Notes under the pieces: generated by a model
What the model was told of the DNA's origin: nothing
The model's database searches: none
Seen by the model: only the letters and a program-made list of their open reading frames with translations
Shown here: in pieces, positions 9,172 through 19,259 of the stretch
How positions within the stretch are numbered: the first letter of the stretch is position 1
Layout of the letters: the number at the start of each line of letters is the position of its first letter
Position numbers and translations under genes: made by a program
Origin: Marivita sp030148515
GTDB taxonomy: Bacteria; Pseudomonadota; Alphaproteobacteria; Rhodobacterales; Rhodobacteraceae
Reading direction: 5' to 3'
Length of the DNA stretch: 64,000 bases
NCBI RefSeq assembly: GCF_048006345.1
Contig: NZ_CP180351.1
Coordinates: forward strand, 1,364,001 to 1,428,000

Positions 9172-9186
9172 GTTCTGACGCTGTTC
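9172..9186. promoter_or_regulatory. Possible LexA-type box upstream of the Flp-like gene
   Basis: GTTC-N7-GTTC (tgacgct spacer) matches the direct-repeat SOS box described for alphaproteobacterial LexA. It lies 69-83 bases upstream of the Flp-like start. Eight fixed bases would arise by chance about twice in 64 kb counting both orientations, so this is suggestive only. Confidence 0.2.
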
Positions 9187-9329
9187 TGGCGGTGGAATGG
9201 GGCAGCAGTTTGACCGGAATAGAACAGTTTTGGCACAGGTCGCCAAAGTTCCGGGCAAATGGGAGGTCGCGCAGGCCTAAATCGCGAGCATCGGAAACAA
9301 CCAGCAGCAAATATCTGAATTGATTGGAC

Positions 9330-9947
9330 TTACCGGCCCCAGATCTTTTTCACATAGTTGCGGGTCTCGCGGAATGGCGGAATGCCATTGTGCTTTTCGA
9401 CCGCACCGGGTCCCGCGTTATAGGCCGCAAGAGCCAAGGGCCATTGGCCGAACTTGCGGTACTGTTCCTTGAGATACCGCGCACCCCCGTCCAGGTTCTC
9501 TGCCGGATCGTTCGGGTCAACACGCAGGTATTGCGCGGTGCCGGGCATCAGCTGTGCGAGACCGATCGCCCCTTTGTGGGAGCGGGCATTGGGGTTGAAA
9601 TTGCTTTCCTGCTGCACCAGGCGCAGAAAAAGGTCCTCGGGAATGCCGTGCCGTCTGGCGGCATCACGCGCCATACCGGCATAGACGCCGGAGTACCGTC
9701 CGCGATACTGTGGAACCGGACCGTCTTCGCCGGCATCCCCCCATTTCGAGGGCGTCACAACCTTGGGCGGTTGCAACCGCACCGAGCTTTTGTACTGCTG
9801 CGCCGCGCGCGAGTCCAAAACCTTGGTTTTGCTGGAAAAGAGCGCCACACGGCTTTTGGTGGACAACACTTCTGCGCTTGCCGCGCCCGCACTCATCATT
9901 GCGGCCACACAGATCGCCGCAACAAATCTCTGTCTTGTTGTTCGCAT
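9330..9947 (-). CDS. Exported lytic transglycosylase (SLT family)
   Basis: A 205-aa periplasmic murein-cleaving enzyme. The start at 9947 gives a signal peptide MRTTRQRFVAAICVAAMMSA ending AASAE; an upstream GTG/ATG extension lacks a signal and is rejected. The goose-lysozyme-like SLT domain occupies the C-terminal half: catalytic Glu in LVQQESNFNP, then GAIGLAQLMPGTA, LDGGARYLKEQ and ALAAYNAGPGAVEKH. The first 80 residues after the signal are a linker of unknown function. Its start is divergent from ssb across about 210 bases in which no clear regulator site was seen. Confidence 0.9.
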   Translation of the reverse strand: MRTTRQRFVAAICVAAMMSAGAASAEVLSTKSRVALFSSKTKVLDSRAAQQYKSSVRLQPPKVVTPSKWGDAGEDGPVPQYRGRYSGVYAGMARDAARRHGIPEDLFLRLVQQESNFNPNARSHKGAIGLAQLMPGTAQYLRVDPNDPAENLDGGARYLKEQYRKFGQWPLALAAYNAGPGAVEKHNGIPPFRETRNYVKKIWGR

Positions 9948-10160
9948 AAAATGCTCACGCCCCACGTGGAGATTATGCAGGTGTATAGTCTGGATTTGCG
10001 TTTCACACCAGCCTTGGTTGCTCATCATTTGTTAACCACAAGGTGATGGAATGACTTCGGCGGCTTTCGCCAATAGCGGATGGCAATCTGGCAAAGCGCT
10101 GGTGTAGGGTCACACAAATGGTGCGCAGCGCCACAGATTCGAATTCAAGATGGGGGAAAC

Positions 10161-10682
10161 ATGGCCGGTTCAGTCAACAAGGTCATCATCGTCGGCAATC
10201 TCGGCCGCGATCCGGAAGTGCGCACGTTCCAAAACGGCGGCAAGGTCTGCAACCTGCGGATTGCCACGTCAGAGACCTGGAAGGACCGCAACACCGGGGA
10301 ACGCAAGGAACGGACCGAATGGCACAGCGTCGCCATCTTCTCCGAACCGCTGGCCCGCATTGCGGAGCAGTATCTCAAGAAAGGCTCCAAGGTGTATATC
10401 GAGGGGCAACTGGAAACGCGCAAATGGCAGGACCAGTCCGGTCAGGACCGCTACACCACGGAAGTCGTGTTGCGCCCCTATCGCGGTGAACTCACCCTGC
10501 TCGACGGCCGCGATGGCGGCGGTGGTGGCGGCTATGGTGGCGGCAGCAGCAGCGGCGGCGGCGATTATGGCGGCGACTACGGCGGTGGCTATGGGGGCGA
10601 TTATGGCGGCGGCTCAAGCGGTGGTGGCGGTGGCCCTGCCCGCGCACCGGCCCGCGACATCGACGACGAAATCCCGTTCTGA
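10161..10682 (+). CDS. ssb: Single-stranded DNA-binding protein
   Basis: SSB protects single-stranded DNA during replication, repair and recombination. The ATG at 10161 follows GGGGGAAAC; MAGSVNKVIIVGNLGRDPEV opens the OB-fold, with WKDRNTGERKERTEWH and YIEGQLETRKW characteristic of bacterial SSB. About 50 residues of Gly/Ser/Tyr-rich low-complexity linker (from about 10515) precede the acidic tip DIDDEIPF that recruits partner proteins. Length of 173 aa is normal. It is single-gene and convergent with aroB. Confidence 0.97.
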   Translation: MAGSVNKVIIVGNLGRDPEVRTFQNGGKVCNLRIATSETWKDRNTGERKERTEWHSVAIFSEPLARIAEQYLKKGSKVYIEGQLETRKWQDQSGQDRYTTEVVLRPYRGELTLLDGRDGGGGGGYGGGSSSGGGDYGGDYGGGYGGDYGGGSSGGGGGPARAPARDIDDEIPF

Positions 10683-10684
10683 CC

Positions 10685-10709
10685 AAAAGCGCCCCGAGGG
10701 GCGCTTTTT

Positions 10710-10710
<1 letters not shown>
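10685..10710. terminator. Bidirectional intrinsic terminator between ssb and aroB
   Basis: AAAAGCGCCC pairs with GGGCGCTTTT around a CGAG tetraloop, with six T on the plus strand and four T on the minus strand. It directly follows the ssb stop and abuts the aroB stop, so it can serve both convergent genes. Confidence 0.9.
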
Positions 10711-11817
<1,107 letters not shown>

Positions 11818-11821
<4 letters not shown>

Positions 11822-12366
11822 TCCAGAACCTCCAGCACGTCAGGGCGCGTTTTCAGAGCGTCGATCACCCGCAACGCCATATCGTCAATCGACAAGCCTT
11901 GTTCGGACTTCACACGCAGGTCCGCCAAGGCATAGACAGGAACGCGTTCCTCATAGATCCGCTTGAGCGTGCCGAACGGGTCAGACCCCCGCAACAGCGG
12001 CCTTGTGTCCTTGTGGCGCACGCGCTGCCACAAGACGTCCAGATCGGCATTGAGCCAGACCGCGACACCCTTTTTCGAGATGATCTCGCGGTTTTCCTCA
12101 GCCATGTAAGCGCCACCGCCGGTCGACAGAACACCCTTTTCCCGCTCAATCAGTCGCGAGATGACCTGTCTTTCCTTCACCCGAAAGAACGGCTCTCCGT
12201 CGCGGGCGAAAATCTCGGGGATGGTCATGTTCGCGGCTTTCTCGATTTCGGCATCCGAATCAAGAAACGGGGCGTGCAACATGGTGGCAAGAGCTTTGCC
12301 AACGGCCGTTTTACCAGCGCCCATCATGCCGACAAGAACCACAGTTTTCTTCAGTCTTGCCTGCAT
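11818..12366 (-). CDS. aroK: Shikimate kinase
   Basis: Phosphorylates shikimate at the 3-hydroxyl using ATP, two steps after AroB's product is dehydrated and reduced. P-loop GMMGAGKTAVG is near residues 13-23, followed by PFLDSDAEIE (Mg and shikimate contacts), FARDGEPFFRVKE and STGGGAYM, then the lid segment RVRHKDTRPLL. ATG at 12366 (MQARLKKTVVLVG) is preferred; an in-frame TTG at 12408 would add 14 residues. The stop overlaps the aroB GTG start by 4 bases, indicating translational coupling in an aroK-aroB operon. Confidence 0.95.
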
Positions 12367-12498
12367 TGCCCCGGACAGACCCCTTGTAACTCGGCCAAGT
12401 GCCGCCAATTTTTTGACATCCGCCGTTGAATGACGTGATCTTGTGCAAAAGGCCAGTTATAACTTGGAAAAAATAATCGAGGCAGGGCAAGGGTCGTC

Positions 12499-12648
12499 AT
12501 GGGACGTATCATAAAGTGGCTGATCTATCTGATCATCATCGGCGCAGTCGCGCTGGTGGCTTATGCCTATGTGGGGCCGTATTTCGGCGCGGATTTTTCA
12601 CCGCCGCAGACGGAAGTCAGACAACCTGTGACGCTGGATGCAGATTAA
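12499..12648 (+). CDS. 49-aa single-span membrane peptide, function unknown
   Basis: Reads MGRIIKWLIYLIIIGAVALV as one membrane helix with an N-terminal positive patch, then YVGPYFGADFSPPQTEVRQP and an acidic end. AAGGG 6 bases before the ATG is a good ribosome site. Its last 11 bases overlap the start of the 519-aa exported protein, which overlaps xerD by 4 bases, so the three are likely translated from one message. It is not recognised as a named family. The topology suggests a short C-terminal periplasmic tail. Confidence 0.75.
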   Translation: MGRIIKWLIYLIIIGAVALVAYAYVGPYFGADFSPPQTEVRQPVTLDAD

Positions 12649-14197
12649 GCCAAGTCTCCTGATCCTGGCCTGCACAGCATGGCCCGCCTTCGCGCAGCAA
12701 CAGCCGCAAGAACAGCCTTTGTCTGCCATCGACTGGCTTGCCGTGCCACAGAATGCAGCTCCAGTCGTTGTGGCCCCCGAAGCGAACCCGGTTGCCCAAA
12801 GCGCCACCGTTCCCGAAGTCGAGGTTCAGTCGCTTGATGCACCGGGCGTCGGCGGGGTCGGCCTTCTGCCGGGGTCGGTCACGGGTTTGCCGCCAAGTCT
12901 TTGGCTAGGCAGCTCCGAAGCCGACCTGATCGCGGCACTGGACCTTTTGCAGATTCGCCGTCCAAGCGTACCCGCGCTGACCGGGCTGTTGCACATTCTC
13001 ATGCTGGCGGAAGCCGAACCACCATCCAGTGCGACGGGCGATGCGTTTCTGAACGCACGGGTGAACCTGCTCTACCGGCACGGGTTGGTGCCCCCGGCCG
13101 AAGCGCTGATGGAGCGGGTGGGTGTTCTCACGCCGCAGCTTTTTGACCTTGCCTTCGATCTGGCGCTCCTGACGGGAACGGACGAAGCGCTGTGTGCCGT
13201 TTTATCGGACGCGCCCAATCTCAGCACCGATCTGCCGACCCGGATCTGGTGCGCCACCCGCAGCGGCGACTATTCGCATGCGATCACCATTTATCAAACG
13301 GGCGTCGCATTGGGCCAATTGTCCGATCTCGACACCGAATTGCTACTGCGGTTCCTCGATCCCGAATACGCCGAAGACGCAGAGCCCATGCCGCCGCCCG
13401 TGCGCCCGACGCCTCTGCAATTCAGACTGTTCGAAGCAATCGGAGAAGCGCTGCCGACCACGCCCCTGCCCTTGTCCTTTGCCGTGGTGGAACTGTCCGG
13501 CGATTCCGGCTGGCGCGCCCAATTGCAGGCAGCGGAACGATTGGCCCGCGCGGGCGCGATTGATGGAAACCAGCTCTTGGGCGTCTATACGGCGCAAAAG
13601 CCTGCTGCGTCGGGAGGCATCTGGGACCGTGTCGATGCGCTGCAACGGTTCGAAACCGCGCTGACCCGCGGCACGCCCGACGCTGTGTCCTCGGCGCTTG
13701 AACAGGTTTGGCCGCAAATGAGGGCTGCTGGTCTTCTGGTGCCGTTCTCCAACCTCTTTGCATTGCGGCTTCAGGGACTGTCCCTGTCGGAGCGGGCTGA
13801 AACGATCGCCGCGACGGCCGGGCTGCTGTCGGATGGCTACGAGTTGGTCGCGCAAGACCTTGTCGCCAGCCCGGACCCGAACCTCGCGTTCCTTGCGTCC
13901 CTCGCGCGGGGCCAGAAGCCGACACGCCTCCCCGCAGACGTGCCCCACGCGGCGGCACTGGCCGAGGCATGGTCGGACACGGCACAAGCGCCTGGTGAAC
14001 TCGCCGGATTGCCCGGGCAAAACCGCCTCGGCGAAGCGCTACTGAGCGCCATCCGAAACTTTGATGCCGGTGCCAGTGGCAATGACACGGAGCTGACCGA
14101 AGCTTTGCGTGCCTTGCGGGCCTTCGGGCTTGAAGACACCGCCCGCCGCGCGGCCCTGCAACTTGCCATCCTCGACATGGAAGGCGCGCGGCGATGA
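12638..14197 (+). CDS. Exported 519-aa protein of unknown function
   Basis: The N-terminus (MQIKPSLLILACTAWPAFAQ) is a signal peptide cleaved near PAFA/Q, so the product is periplasmic or outer-membrane associated. A Gln/Pro/Val-rich linker follows (residues 20-75). The rest is helix-rich with many Leu/Ala pairs and repeated short units such as LLTGTDEALCAVL and LARAGAIDGNQLL, suggesting an alpha-solenoid, though no clear TPR signature was seen. Two cysteines lie close together (ALCAVL and IWCATR). It overlaps the 49-aa gene and xerD. No function is assigned. Confidence 0.85.
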   Translation: MQIKPSLLILACTAWPAFAQQQPQEQPLSAIDWLAVPQNAAPVVVAPEANPVAQSATVPEVEVQSLDAPGVGGVGLLPGSVTGLPPSLWLGSSEADLIAALDLLQIRRPSVPALTGLLHILMLAEAEPPSSATGDAFLNARVNLLYRHGLVPPAEALMERVGVLTPQLFDLAFDLALLTGTDEALCAVLSDAPNLSTDLPTRIWCATRSGDYSHAITIYQTGVALGQLSDLDTELLLRFLDPEYAEDAEPMPPPVRPTPLQFRLFEAIGEALPTTPLPLSFAVVELSGDSGWRAQLQAAERLARAGAIDGNQLLGVYTAQKPAASGGIWDRVDALQRFETALTRGTPDAVSSALEQVWPQMRAAGLLVPFSNLFALRLQGLSLSERAETIAATAGLLSDGYELVAQDLVASPDPNLAFLASLARGQKPTRLPADVPHAAALAEAWSDTAQAPGELAGLPGQNRLGEALLSAIRNFDAGASGNDTELTEALRALRAFGLEDTARRAALQLAILDMEGARR

Positions 14198-15120
14198 GCG
14201 ACCGCCACTGGATTGCAGCCTTTCTCGATGCGCAGGCCGCAGAACGGGGTGCTGCGACGAACACCCAATTGGCCTATGCGCGGGATCTGGCGGATTTCAC
14301 CGACTGGCTGTCTGGCCGAGGATCGTCGCTGACCGCCGCGCAGAAGGTGGATGTGGAAGACTACCTGGTGCATTGCGACGCGCAGGGGCTGGCGAAATCT
14401 ACCCGCGCCCGACGGCTATCGGCGATCAAGCAACTCTACCGTTTTTGTTTTGAAGAGGGGTTTCGCGCCGACAACCCTGCTGTGCAAATCAGTGGACCGG
14501 GGCGCGACAAACGCCTGCCCAAAACGCTGTCCACAGAAGAGGTCGACCGCCTGCTCGAGGCCGCCGCCGCACATGGCCGCAGCCCGTCCGAACGCGAACG
14601 CAACACCTGCCTGATGCAACTTCTCTACGCGACAGGGATGCGGGTCAGCGAACTGGTCACCCTGCCCCTGTCGTCTGCCAAGGGCGACCCGAGGATGCTG
14701 CTGATCCGTGGCAAAGGCGGAAAGGAACGGATGGTGCCGCTGTCGCCCCCTGCCCGCGCGGCGCTGCGCGACTGGTTGAAAACGCGCGAGACGATGGAAG
14801 AGGACGCACGGGCGAATGGCAAAGCTGCCTCGACCTTCCTTTTCCCGTCGCGTGGCCAGTCCGGCCACCTGACGCGCCACGCCTTTTATGTGCTGATCAA
14901 GGATCTCGCCGTCGAAGGGGGCGTCTCACCCGCCAAAGTCACGCCCCACACGCTCCGCCATGCCTTTGCGACACATCTTCTGGCCAACGGGGCCGACCTG
15001 CGGGCGATCCAGACCTTTCTGGGGCATGCAGATGTCTCCACCACCGAGATTTACACCCATGTTCTGGAAGAACGTCTGAAAGAGCTGGTGCTGGATCACC
15101 ACCCCATGGCCCGCGACTGA
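14194..15120 (+). CDS. xerD: Tyrosine recombinase XerD
   Basis: A 308-aa site-specific recombinase that, with XerC, resolves chromosome dimers at dif. The SAM-like N-terminal domain covers residues 1-95. Catalytic residues are all visible: R150 in RVSELVTL, the beta-hairpin Lys in GKGGKERMVPL, H252 and R255 in HTLRHA, H278 in LGHADVS and nucleophile Y287 in EIYTH. The ATG overlaps the preceding stop as ATGA. XerD is favoured over XerC by overall similarity; that distinction is moderate. No mobile-element genes or att-like repeats flank it, supporting a housekeeping role. Confidence 0.92.
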   Translation: MSDRHWIAAFLDAQAAERGAATNTQLAYARDLADFTDWLSGRGSSLTAAQKVDVEDYLVHCDAQGLAKSTRARRLSAIKQLYRFCFEEGFRADNPAVQISGPGRDKRLPKTLSTEEVDRLLEAAAAHGRSPSERERNTCLMQLLYATGMRVSELVTLPLSSAKGDPRMLLIRGKGGKERMVPLSPPARAALRDWLKTRETMEEDARANGKAASTFLFPSRGQSGHLTRHAFYVLIKDLAVEGGVSPAKVTPHTLRHAFATHLLANGADLRAIQTFLGHADVSTTEIYTHVLEERLKELVLDHHPMARD

Positions 15121-15179
15121 CCCACAGCCCTTGAACGCGCGCGCCGCTGACCCCATAACCCTGTCAAGTTTTCATAACG

Positions 15180-16505
15180 TTGGATCTCATGGAACCCGCA
15201 CTTCCCGCGGCAGATGCCGCCTTCTGGATCACCGCTGCCGCCATTCTTGGTCTTCTGGTCCTGTCGGCCTTTTTCAGTGGCTCGGAAACCGCGCTGACCG
15301 CCGCGTCACGGGGCAAATTGCGGACAATGTCCGACAAGGGGTCCAAAGGTGCGGATCGCGCGCTCCGGATCACCGAGGACAATGAACGCCTGATCGGGTC
15401 GGTCCTTCTGGGCAACAACCTTGTCAACATCCTAGCCACATCGCTGGCGACGGCGCTGTTCACGCGGCTTTTCGGCGAATCCGGTGTGGCGCTGGCAACG
15501 CTGGTGATGACGGTGCTGGTGTTGGTCTTTGCCGAGGTGCTGCCCAAGACCTACGCCATCACCAATCCCGAAACCGCCGCGAGCCGTGTGTCGCCGGTGA
15601 TTCAGCTGGTCATCACGGTCTTTTCCCCCATCGTCAGCGCGGTCCGGGTTCTGGTGCGGGGCGTGTTGAGCATCTTCGGTGTCAAGACCGACCCTGACAG
15701 CCACATCCTTGCCGTGCGCGAGGAAATCGCCGGAGCCCTGCAACTGGGCCATTCCGAGGGTGTGGTCGAAAAGGAAGACCGCGACCGTATTCTGGGTGCG
15801 CTGGACCTCAGCGAACGCACCGTGGAAGAAATCATGCTTCACCGGTCGGGCATCGAGATGATCGACGCCGACAATGATCCGCAGGACATCCTGCGCCAAT
15901 GTCTGGAGTCGAACCACACCCGACTGCCTGTGTTCCGGGGCGACCCGGAGAACATCATCGGGGTGGTGCATGCCAAGGACCTGTTCCGCGCCATGTACCG
16001 CTTCATGCAGGAAAGCGACAAACCCGCCGAGGCGATGAGCAGTTTCAAATTCGCCGACGTGGCGATGAAGCCATACTTCATCCCCGACAGTACATCGCTT
16101 GACGACCAGATGCGCCAGTTTCTGCGCCGGCGTACGCATTTTGCGCTGGTGGTGGATGAGTACGGGGCCTTGCAGGGGCTGATCACGCTTGAGGATATTC
16201 TCGAAGAAATCGTGGGCGAGATCACCGACGAGTTCGACCCGGATGGCGCGCATGCCGTCAAGCGCAGCGACGATGGCAATTACTGGATCGACGGCTCGAC
16301 GACGATCCGCGACCTCAACCGGGCGCTGGATTGGACGCTGCCCGACGAAGAGGCCAACACCGTTGCAGGCCTTGTGATCCACGAGGCACAAATGATCCCG
16401 ACCATCGGGCAGGTCTTCAGCTTCCATGGTTTCCGCTTTGAAGTGGTGGCACGCGAGAACAACCGCATCACGGCGCTCAAGATCAGGCCATTGGCGGCAG
16501 AGTGA
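15180..16505 (+). CDS. CorC/HlyC-type transmembrane protein with CBS domains
   Basis: A 441-aa inner-membrane protein of the CNNM/CorC family, linked to Mg/Co efflux or membrane stress. A DUF21 membrane domain (residues 1-190) carries FFSGSETALTAASRGKL, GNNLVNILATSLA and FAEVLPKTYAI. Two CBS motifs follow (MLHRSGIEMI onward, and MKPYFIPDSTSLDDQM with DEYGALQGLITLEDILEEIVGEI), then a C-terminal transporter-associated domain. Start is TTG at 15180 or ATG at 15189. It is 59 bases after xerD and probably in the same transcript, ending at two hairpins. Confidence 0.9.
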   Translation: MDLMEPALPAADAAFWITAAAILGLLVLSAFFSGSETALTAASRGKLRTMSDKGSKGADRALRITEDNERLIGSVLLGNNLVNILATSLATALFTRLFGESGVALATLVMTVLVLVFAEVLPKTYAITNPETAASRVSPVIQLVITVFSPIVSAVRVLVRGVLSIFGVKTDPDSHILAVREEIAGALQLGHSEGVVEKEDRDRILGALDLSERTVEEIMLHRSGIEMIDADNDPQDILRQCLESNHTRLPVFRGDPENIIGVVHAKDLFRAMYRFMQESDKPAEAMSSFKFADVAMKPYFIPDSTSLDDQMRQFLRRRTHFALVVDEYGALQGLITLEDILEEIVGEITDEFDPDGAHAVKRSDDGNYWIDGSTTIRDLNRALDWTLPDEEANTVAGLVIHEAQMIPTIGQVFSFHGFRFEVVARENNRITALKIRPLAAE

Positions 16506-16518
16506 CCCAAGGTGCTGC

Positions 16519-16559
16519 AAACGCGCAGGCGCGTTTGGCGTTTCCGTTGACGGAAACGC
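16519..16559 (+). terminator. Two tandem hairpins after the CorC-type gene
   Basis: AAACGCG (16519-16525), loop CAGG, CGCGTTT (16530-16536), then GCGTTTCCG (16538-16546), loop TTGA, CGGAAACGC (16551-16559). Both stems are perfect. Neither has a long T-run, but the position 14 bases after the stop supports transcription termination or 3' end protection. Confidence 0.65.
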
Positions 16560-16639
16560 ATTGGGGGGTCGTCCATTGATGCGCCATTGGTTCAAGCCCT
16601 ATGGACGACGCCCCCGCCCGCCTTCGGCGGCCTCCCCCA

Positions 16640-16661
16640 AAGTATTTAGAAACCAGAGAAG
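16640..16661 (+). repeat. Interspersed intergenic repeat, copy 2
   Basis: AAGTATTT (16640-16647) and AACCAGAGAAG (16651-16661) match copy 1 at 6666-6687 with one difference in the core. A C-rich inverted segment (CCGCCTTCGGCGG, about 16618-16630) precedes it. It ends next to the stop of the following minus-strand gene. Confidence 0.75.
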
Positions 16662-16662
16662 A

Positions 16663-19077
16663 TCAGGCGCGCAGCCTTGTTCCCTCGGGGTCGAAAGGTG
16701 GTCGGTCAAGGATCACAGCCCGATGTGGGCGGCCCAGAACCATCACCTCGACCTCTTCACCGGGTCTGCCGTGTTTGACGAATGCAAGCGCCAGCGACTG
16801 GCCGACATGGTACCCGTAGGCCCCTGAACTGACCCGCCCGATGCCGACACCATCCTTGAAGATCGGCTCGCCGCCAGTGGCATCGGCGTTGGACGCTTCC
16901 GTATCCTCGGCATTCAGCGCCAAAAGCACCATGGTTTCGCGCGCGGGTTTTGTCATGTTGGCCAATGCCGCGGCGCTGTTCAGATAGGGTGTGTCGCTGC
17001 GGCACAGGCGGTCCAGCCCGCATTCCTGCGGCCAGTATTCGGGGCTGTATTCCCGGCCCCATGATCCGTAGCCCTTTTCCATACGCAGGCTCATCAAGGC
17101 ACGGCTGCCCACCGGGGCTGCGCCGAACTCGACACCGGTTTCAAGAAGGGCTGTGTAGAGCGTCTGCTGATCCTCGGCGCGGCAATGCAGCTCCCAGCCC
17201 AGATCGCCGGTAAAGGACACGCGCAGGGCCATCACCGTCACGCCTGCAATCTCGATCCAGCCAGAACGCATGAACGGCCAGTCTGCCGTGTCGAGCGACG
17301 TGTTCGTCAGATGTTGGATCAGATCGCGGGATTTTGGCCCCGCCACGTTGAAGCCACACCACTCATTGGTCAGGCTTTCGAAGAGAGTGCCGTCAGGCAG
17401 CGGCACCGCGTCGTAGAAGCGTTTCTGGTAACGCTCGGCCATGCCGGAGCTGATGATCCAGAATTCGTCTTCGGCCAGCTTTGTGACCGTCGCATCCCCC
17501 GCGATGCCGCCGCGTTTGCCGATCAGCGGCGTTAGGCAGGACCGCCCGACCTCTTGCGGCATCCGGTTGGCGAAGACGGCATTGAGCCAAGCCTCGGCCC
17601 CCGGCCCTGTCACGCGGTACTTGGCGAAGTTCGAAATGTCGATGATCCCGGCTTTGTCCCGAAGCGTGCGGGCCTCCTGCCCCACCACATCCCACCACGG
17701 TTGGCGGGTGAAGCCTGCGCTGTCCGCCACGTTTTTGGAATAGTACAGCGGGTGTTCCCAACCGTAGTTCAGGCCGAACACCGCGCCCATGTCTTTTTGC
17801 ATCTCGTAGACCGGGCGCGTCCGCACGGGACGACCAGCCGCGCGTTCCTCACCGGGGAAGTGGATTTTGAACCGATGCGCGTACTGGTCGCCCACCCGCG
17901 CCTTGGTGAATTTGGCATCCGCCCAATCGCCAAAGCGCGCGATGTCCCAGGCGAACATATCGTACTGCATCTCGCCTTCGATGATCCATTGCGCCACCAT
18001 CAGGCCCATACCGCCGGATTGCGAAAACCCCGGAATGATGCCGTTGCAGCAGAAATAGCCCGGTTTTTCGGGCACCGGACCCAGCAGCACATTGCTGTCC
18101 GGCGACCAGATCATCGGGCCGTTGATCACCCGCTTGATCCCGGCTGTGCCCACGGCGGGCACGCGGTCGATCGCGCGCATCATGTTGGGTTCGATCCGTT
18201 CCAGGTCATCGGCAAAGAGTTCATGCCCGAAGCCCTGCGGCGTGCCATCCTCGGCCCAGAAGCGCACGTCTTTTTCATAGGCTCCGACCAGCAGGCCCTT
18301 GCCCTCCTGCCGCAGGTAGTATTCGCCGTCCCGGTCTGCGACCGAGGGCAGACGGCGGTCCATTGCTTCGATCTCTGCGATGGCCTCGGTCACGAAGTAC
18401 TGATGTTCGGTGGGCAAAAGCGGCAGTTTGATCCCTGCAAGCGCAGCCACCTCACGGCCCCAGAGACCAGCCGCGTTGATCACCCAATCCGTACGGATGT
18501 CGCCTTTGGGCGTCCGGACGATCCATGTGCCGTCGGTTTGCTGCTCGGTCGCTGTGACAGGAGTGAACCGGTGGATCTCGGCCCCCTGCTGGCGCGCGCC
18601 TGCGGCATAGGCGGCGGTCACGCCCGACGGGTCCACATTGCCGCCGTCGGGTTCATACATGATGCAGCGGATGCCGTCGAAGTTCACCAGCGGGTGCAGC
18701 GCCTCGGCCTGGGCGCGGCTGACCTCGTGGAAGTTCATGCCGTAGAGCTTGGCCTTGGCTGCTTGCAGGCGCAGTTGGTGTTCGCGAGCTTCGGTCTGGG
18801 CAAGGTAAAGCGATCCGGGCTGGAACACGCCGCAGCTTTGGCCGGTCTCGGCCTCAAGCTGGTTGTAGAGGCTCATCGTATAGTGCTGGATCCGGCTGAT
18901 GTTCGTGCTGTCATGCAGCCCGTGAATGTTGGCCGCGGCATGCCATGTGCTGCCACTGGTCAGCTCATCGCGTTCCAAGAGCACGACATCGGTCCAGCCC
19001 AATTTTACCAAATGGTATAAAATCGAACAGCCGATGACGCCGCCTCCGATGACAACGGCTTGAGCGTGGGTTTTCAT
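16663..19077 (-). CDS. Dimethylglycine dehydrogenase-like FAD/GcvT fusion, paralogue 1
   Basis: An 804-aa two-domain oxidoreductase. The N-terminal DAO domain opens with VVIGGGVIGCSILYHL (FAD dinucleotide fold) and carries GSTWHAA near residue 46, the His position that binds FAD covalently in dimethylglycine and sarcosine dehydrogenases. The C-terminal half is GcvT-like (VTGPGAEAWLNAVFANR, FTGDLGWELHC, GSRALMSLRMEKGYGSWGREY) and should bind tetrahydrofolate and accept the oxidised methyl group. Substrate is probably an N-methylated glycine or related amine. It is divergent from an aldolase and a second paralogue, across a 182-base promoter region. No signal peptide, so cytoplasmic. Confidence 0.88.
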   Translation of the reverse strand: MKTHAQAVVIGGGVIGCSILYHLVKLGWTDVVLLERDELTSGSTWHAAANIHGLHDSTNISRIQHYTMSLYNQLEAETGQSCGVFQPGSLYLAQTEAREHQLRLQAAKAKLYGMNFHEVSRAQAEALHPLVNFDGIRCIMYEPDGGNVDPSGVTAAYAAGARQQGAEIHRFTPVTATEQQTDGTWIVRTPKGDIRTDWVINAAGLWGREVAALAGIKLPLLPTEHQYFVTEAIAEIEAMDRRLPSVADRDGEYYLRQEGKGLLVGAYEKDVRFWAEDGTPQGFGHELFADDLERIEPNMMRAIDRVPAVGTAGIKRVINGPMIWSPDSNVLLGPVPEKPGYFCCNGIIPGFSQSGGMGLMVAQWIIEGEMQYDMFAWDIARFGDWADAKFTKARVGDQYAHRFKIHFPGEERAAGRPVRTRPVYEMQKDMGAVFGLNYGWEHPLYYSKNVADSAGFTRQPWWDVVGQEARTLRDKAGIIDISNFAKYRVTGPGAEAWLNAVFANRMPQEVGRSCLTPLIGKRGGIAGDATVTKLAEDEFWIISSGMAERYQKRFYDAVPLPDGTLFESLTNEWCGFNVAGPKSRDLIQHLTNTSLDTADWPFMRSGWIEIAGVTVMALRVSFTGDLGWELHCRAEDQQTLYTALLETGVEFGAAPVGSRALMSLRMEKGYGSWGREYSPEYWPQECGLDRLCRSDTPYLNSAAALANMTKPARETMVLLALNAEDTEASNADATGGEPIFKDGVGIGRVSSGAYGYHVGQSLALAFVKHGRPGEEVEVMVLGRPHRAVILDRPPFDPEGTRLRA

Positions 19078-19259
19078 GGGTCACCTTGGATGTCGTTTTA
19101 GGGCAGCCTGCGGCCTATCAGCTCGCGCCACTCGTCCAAACCCGACATATCCCGTCGCAGTATGGTCATCTAGACCAGCTCGGGACGGCGGTGCGATGCC
19201 AGTAGCAATGGATAGGAAGATCGGCAACCATGGAGGTGAATTTCAGACAGGAGTCGGAC

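Noticed and set aside
10510..10660. GC-rich tandem triplet-like repeats
   Set aside because: They encode the Gly-rich linker of SSB and are a coding low-complexity tract, not a separate repeat element.
14194..15120. Tyrosine recombinase as a sign of an integrated element
   Set aside because: It is a XerD-type housekeeping enzyme with housekeeping neighbours and no att-like repeats or phage genes.
17554..19020. Plus-strand frame of 488 codons opposite the first dimethylglycine-dehydrogenase-like gene
   Set aside because: Shadow of a clear enzyme gene on the minus strand.
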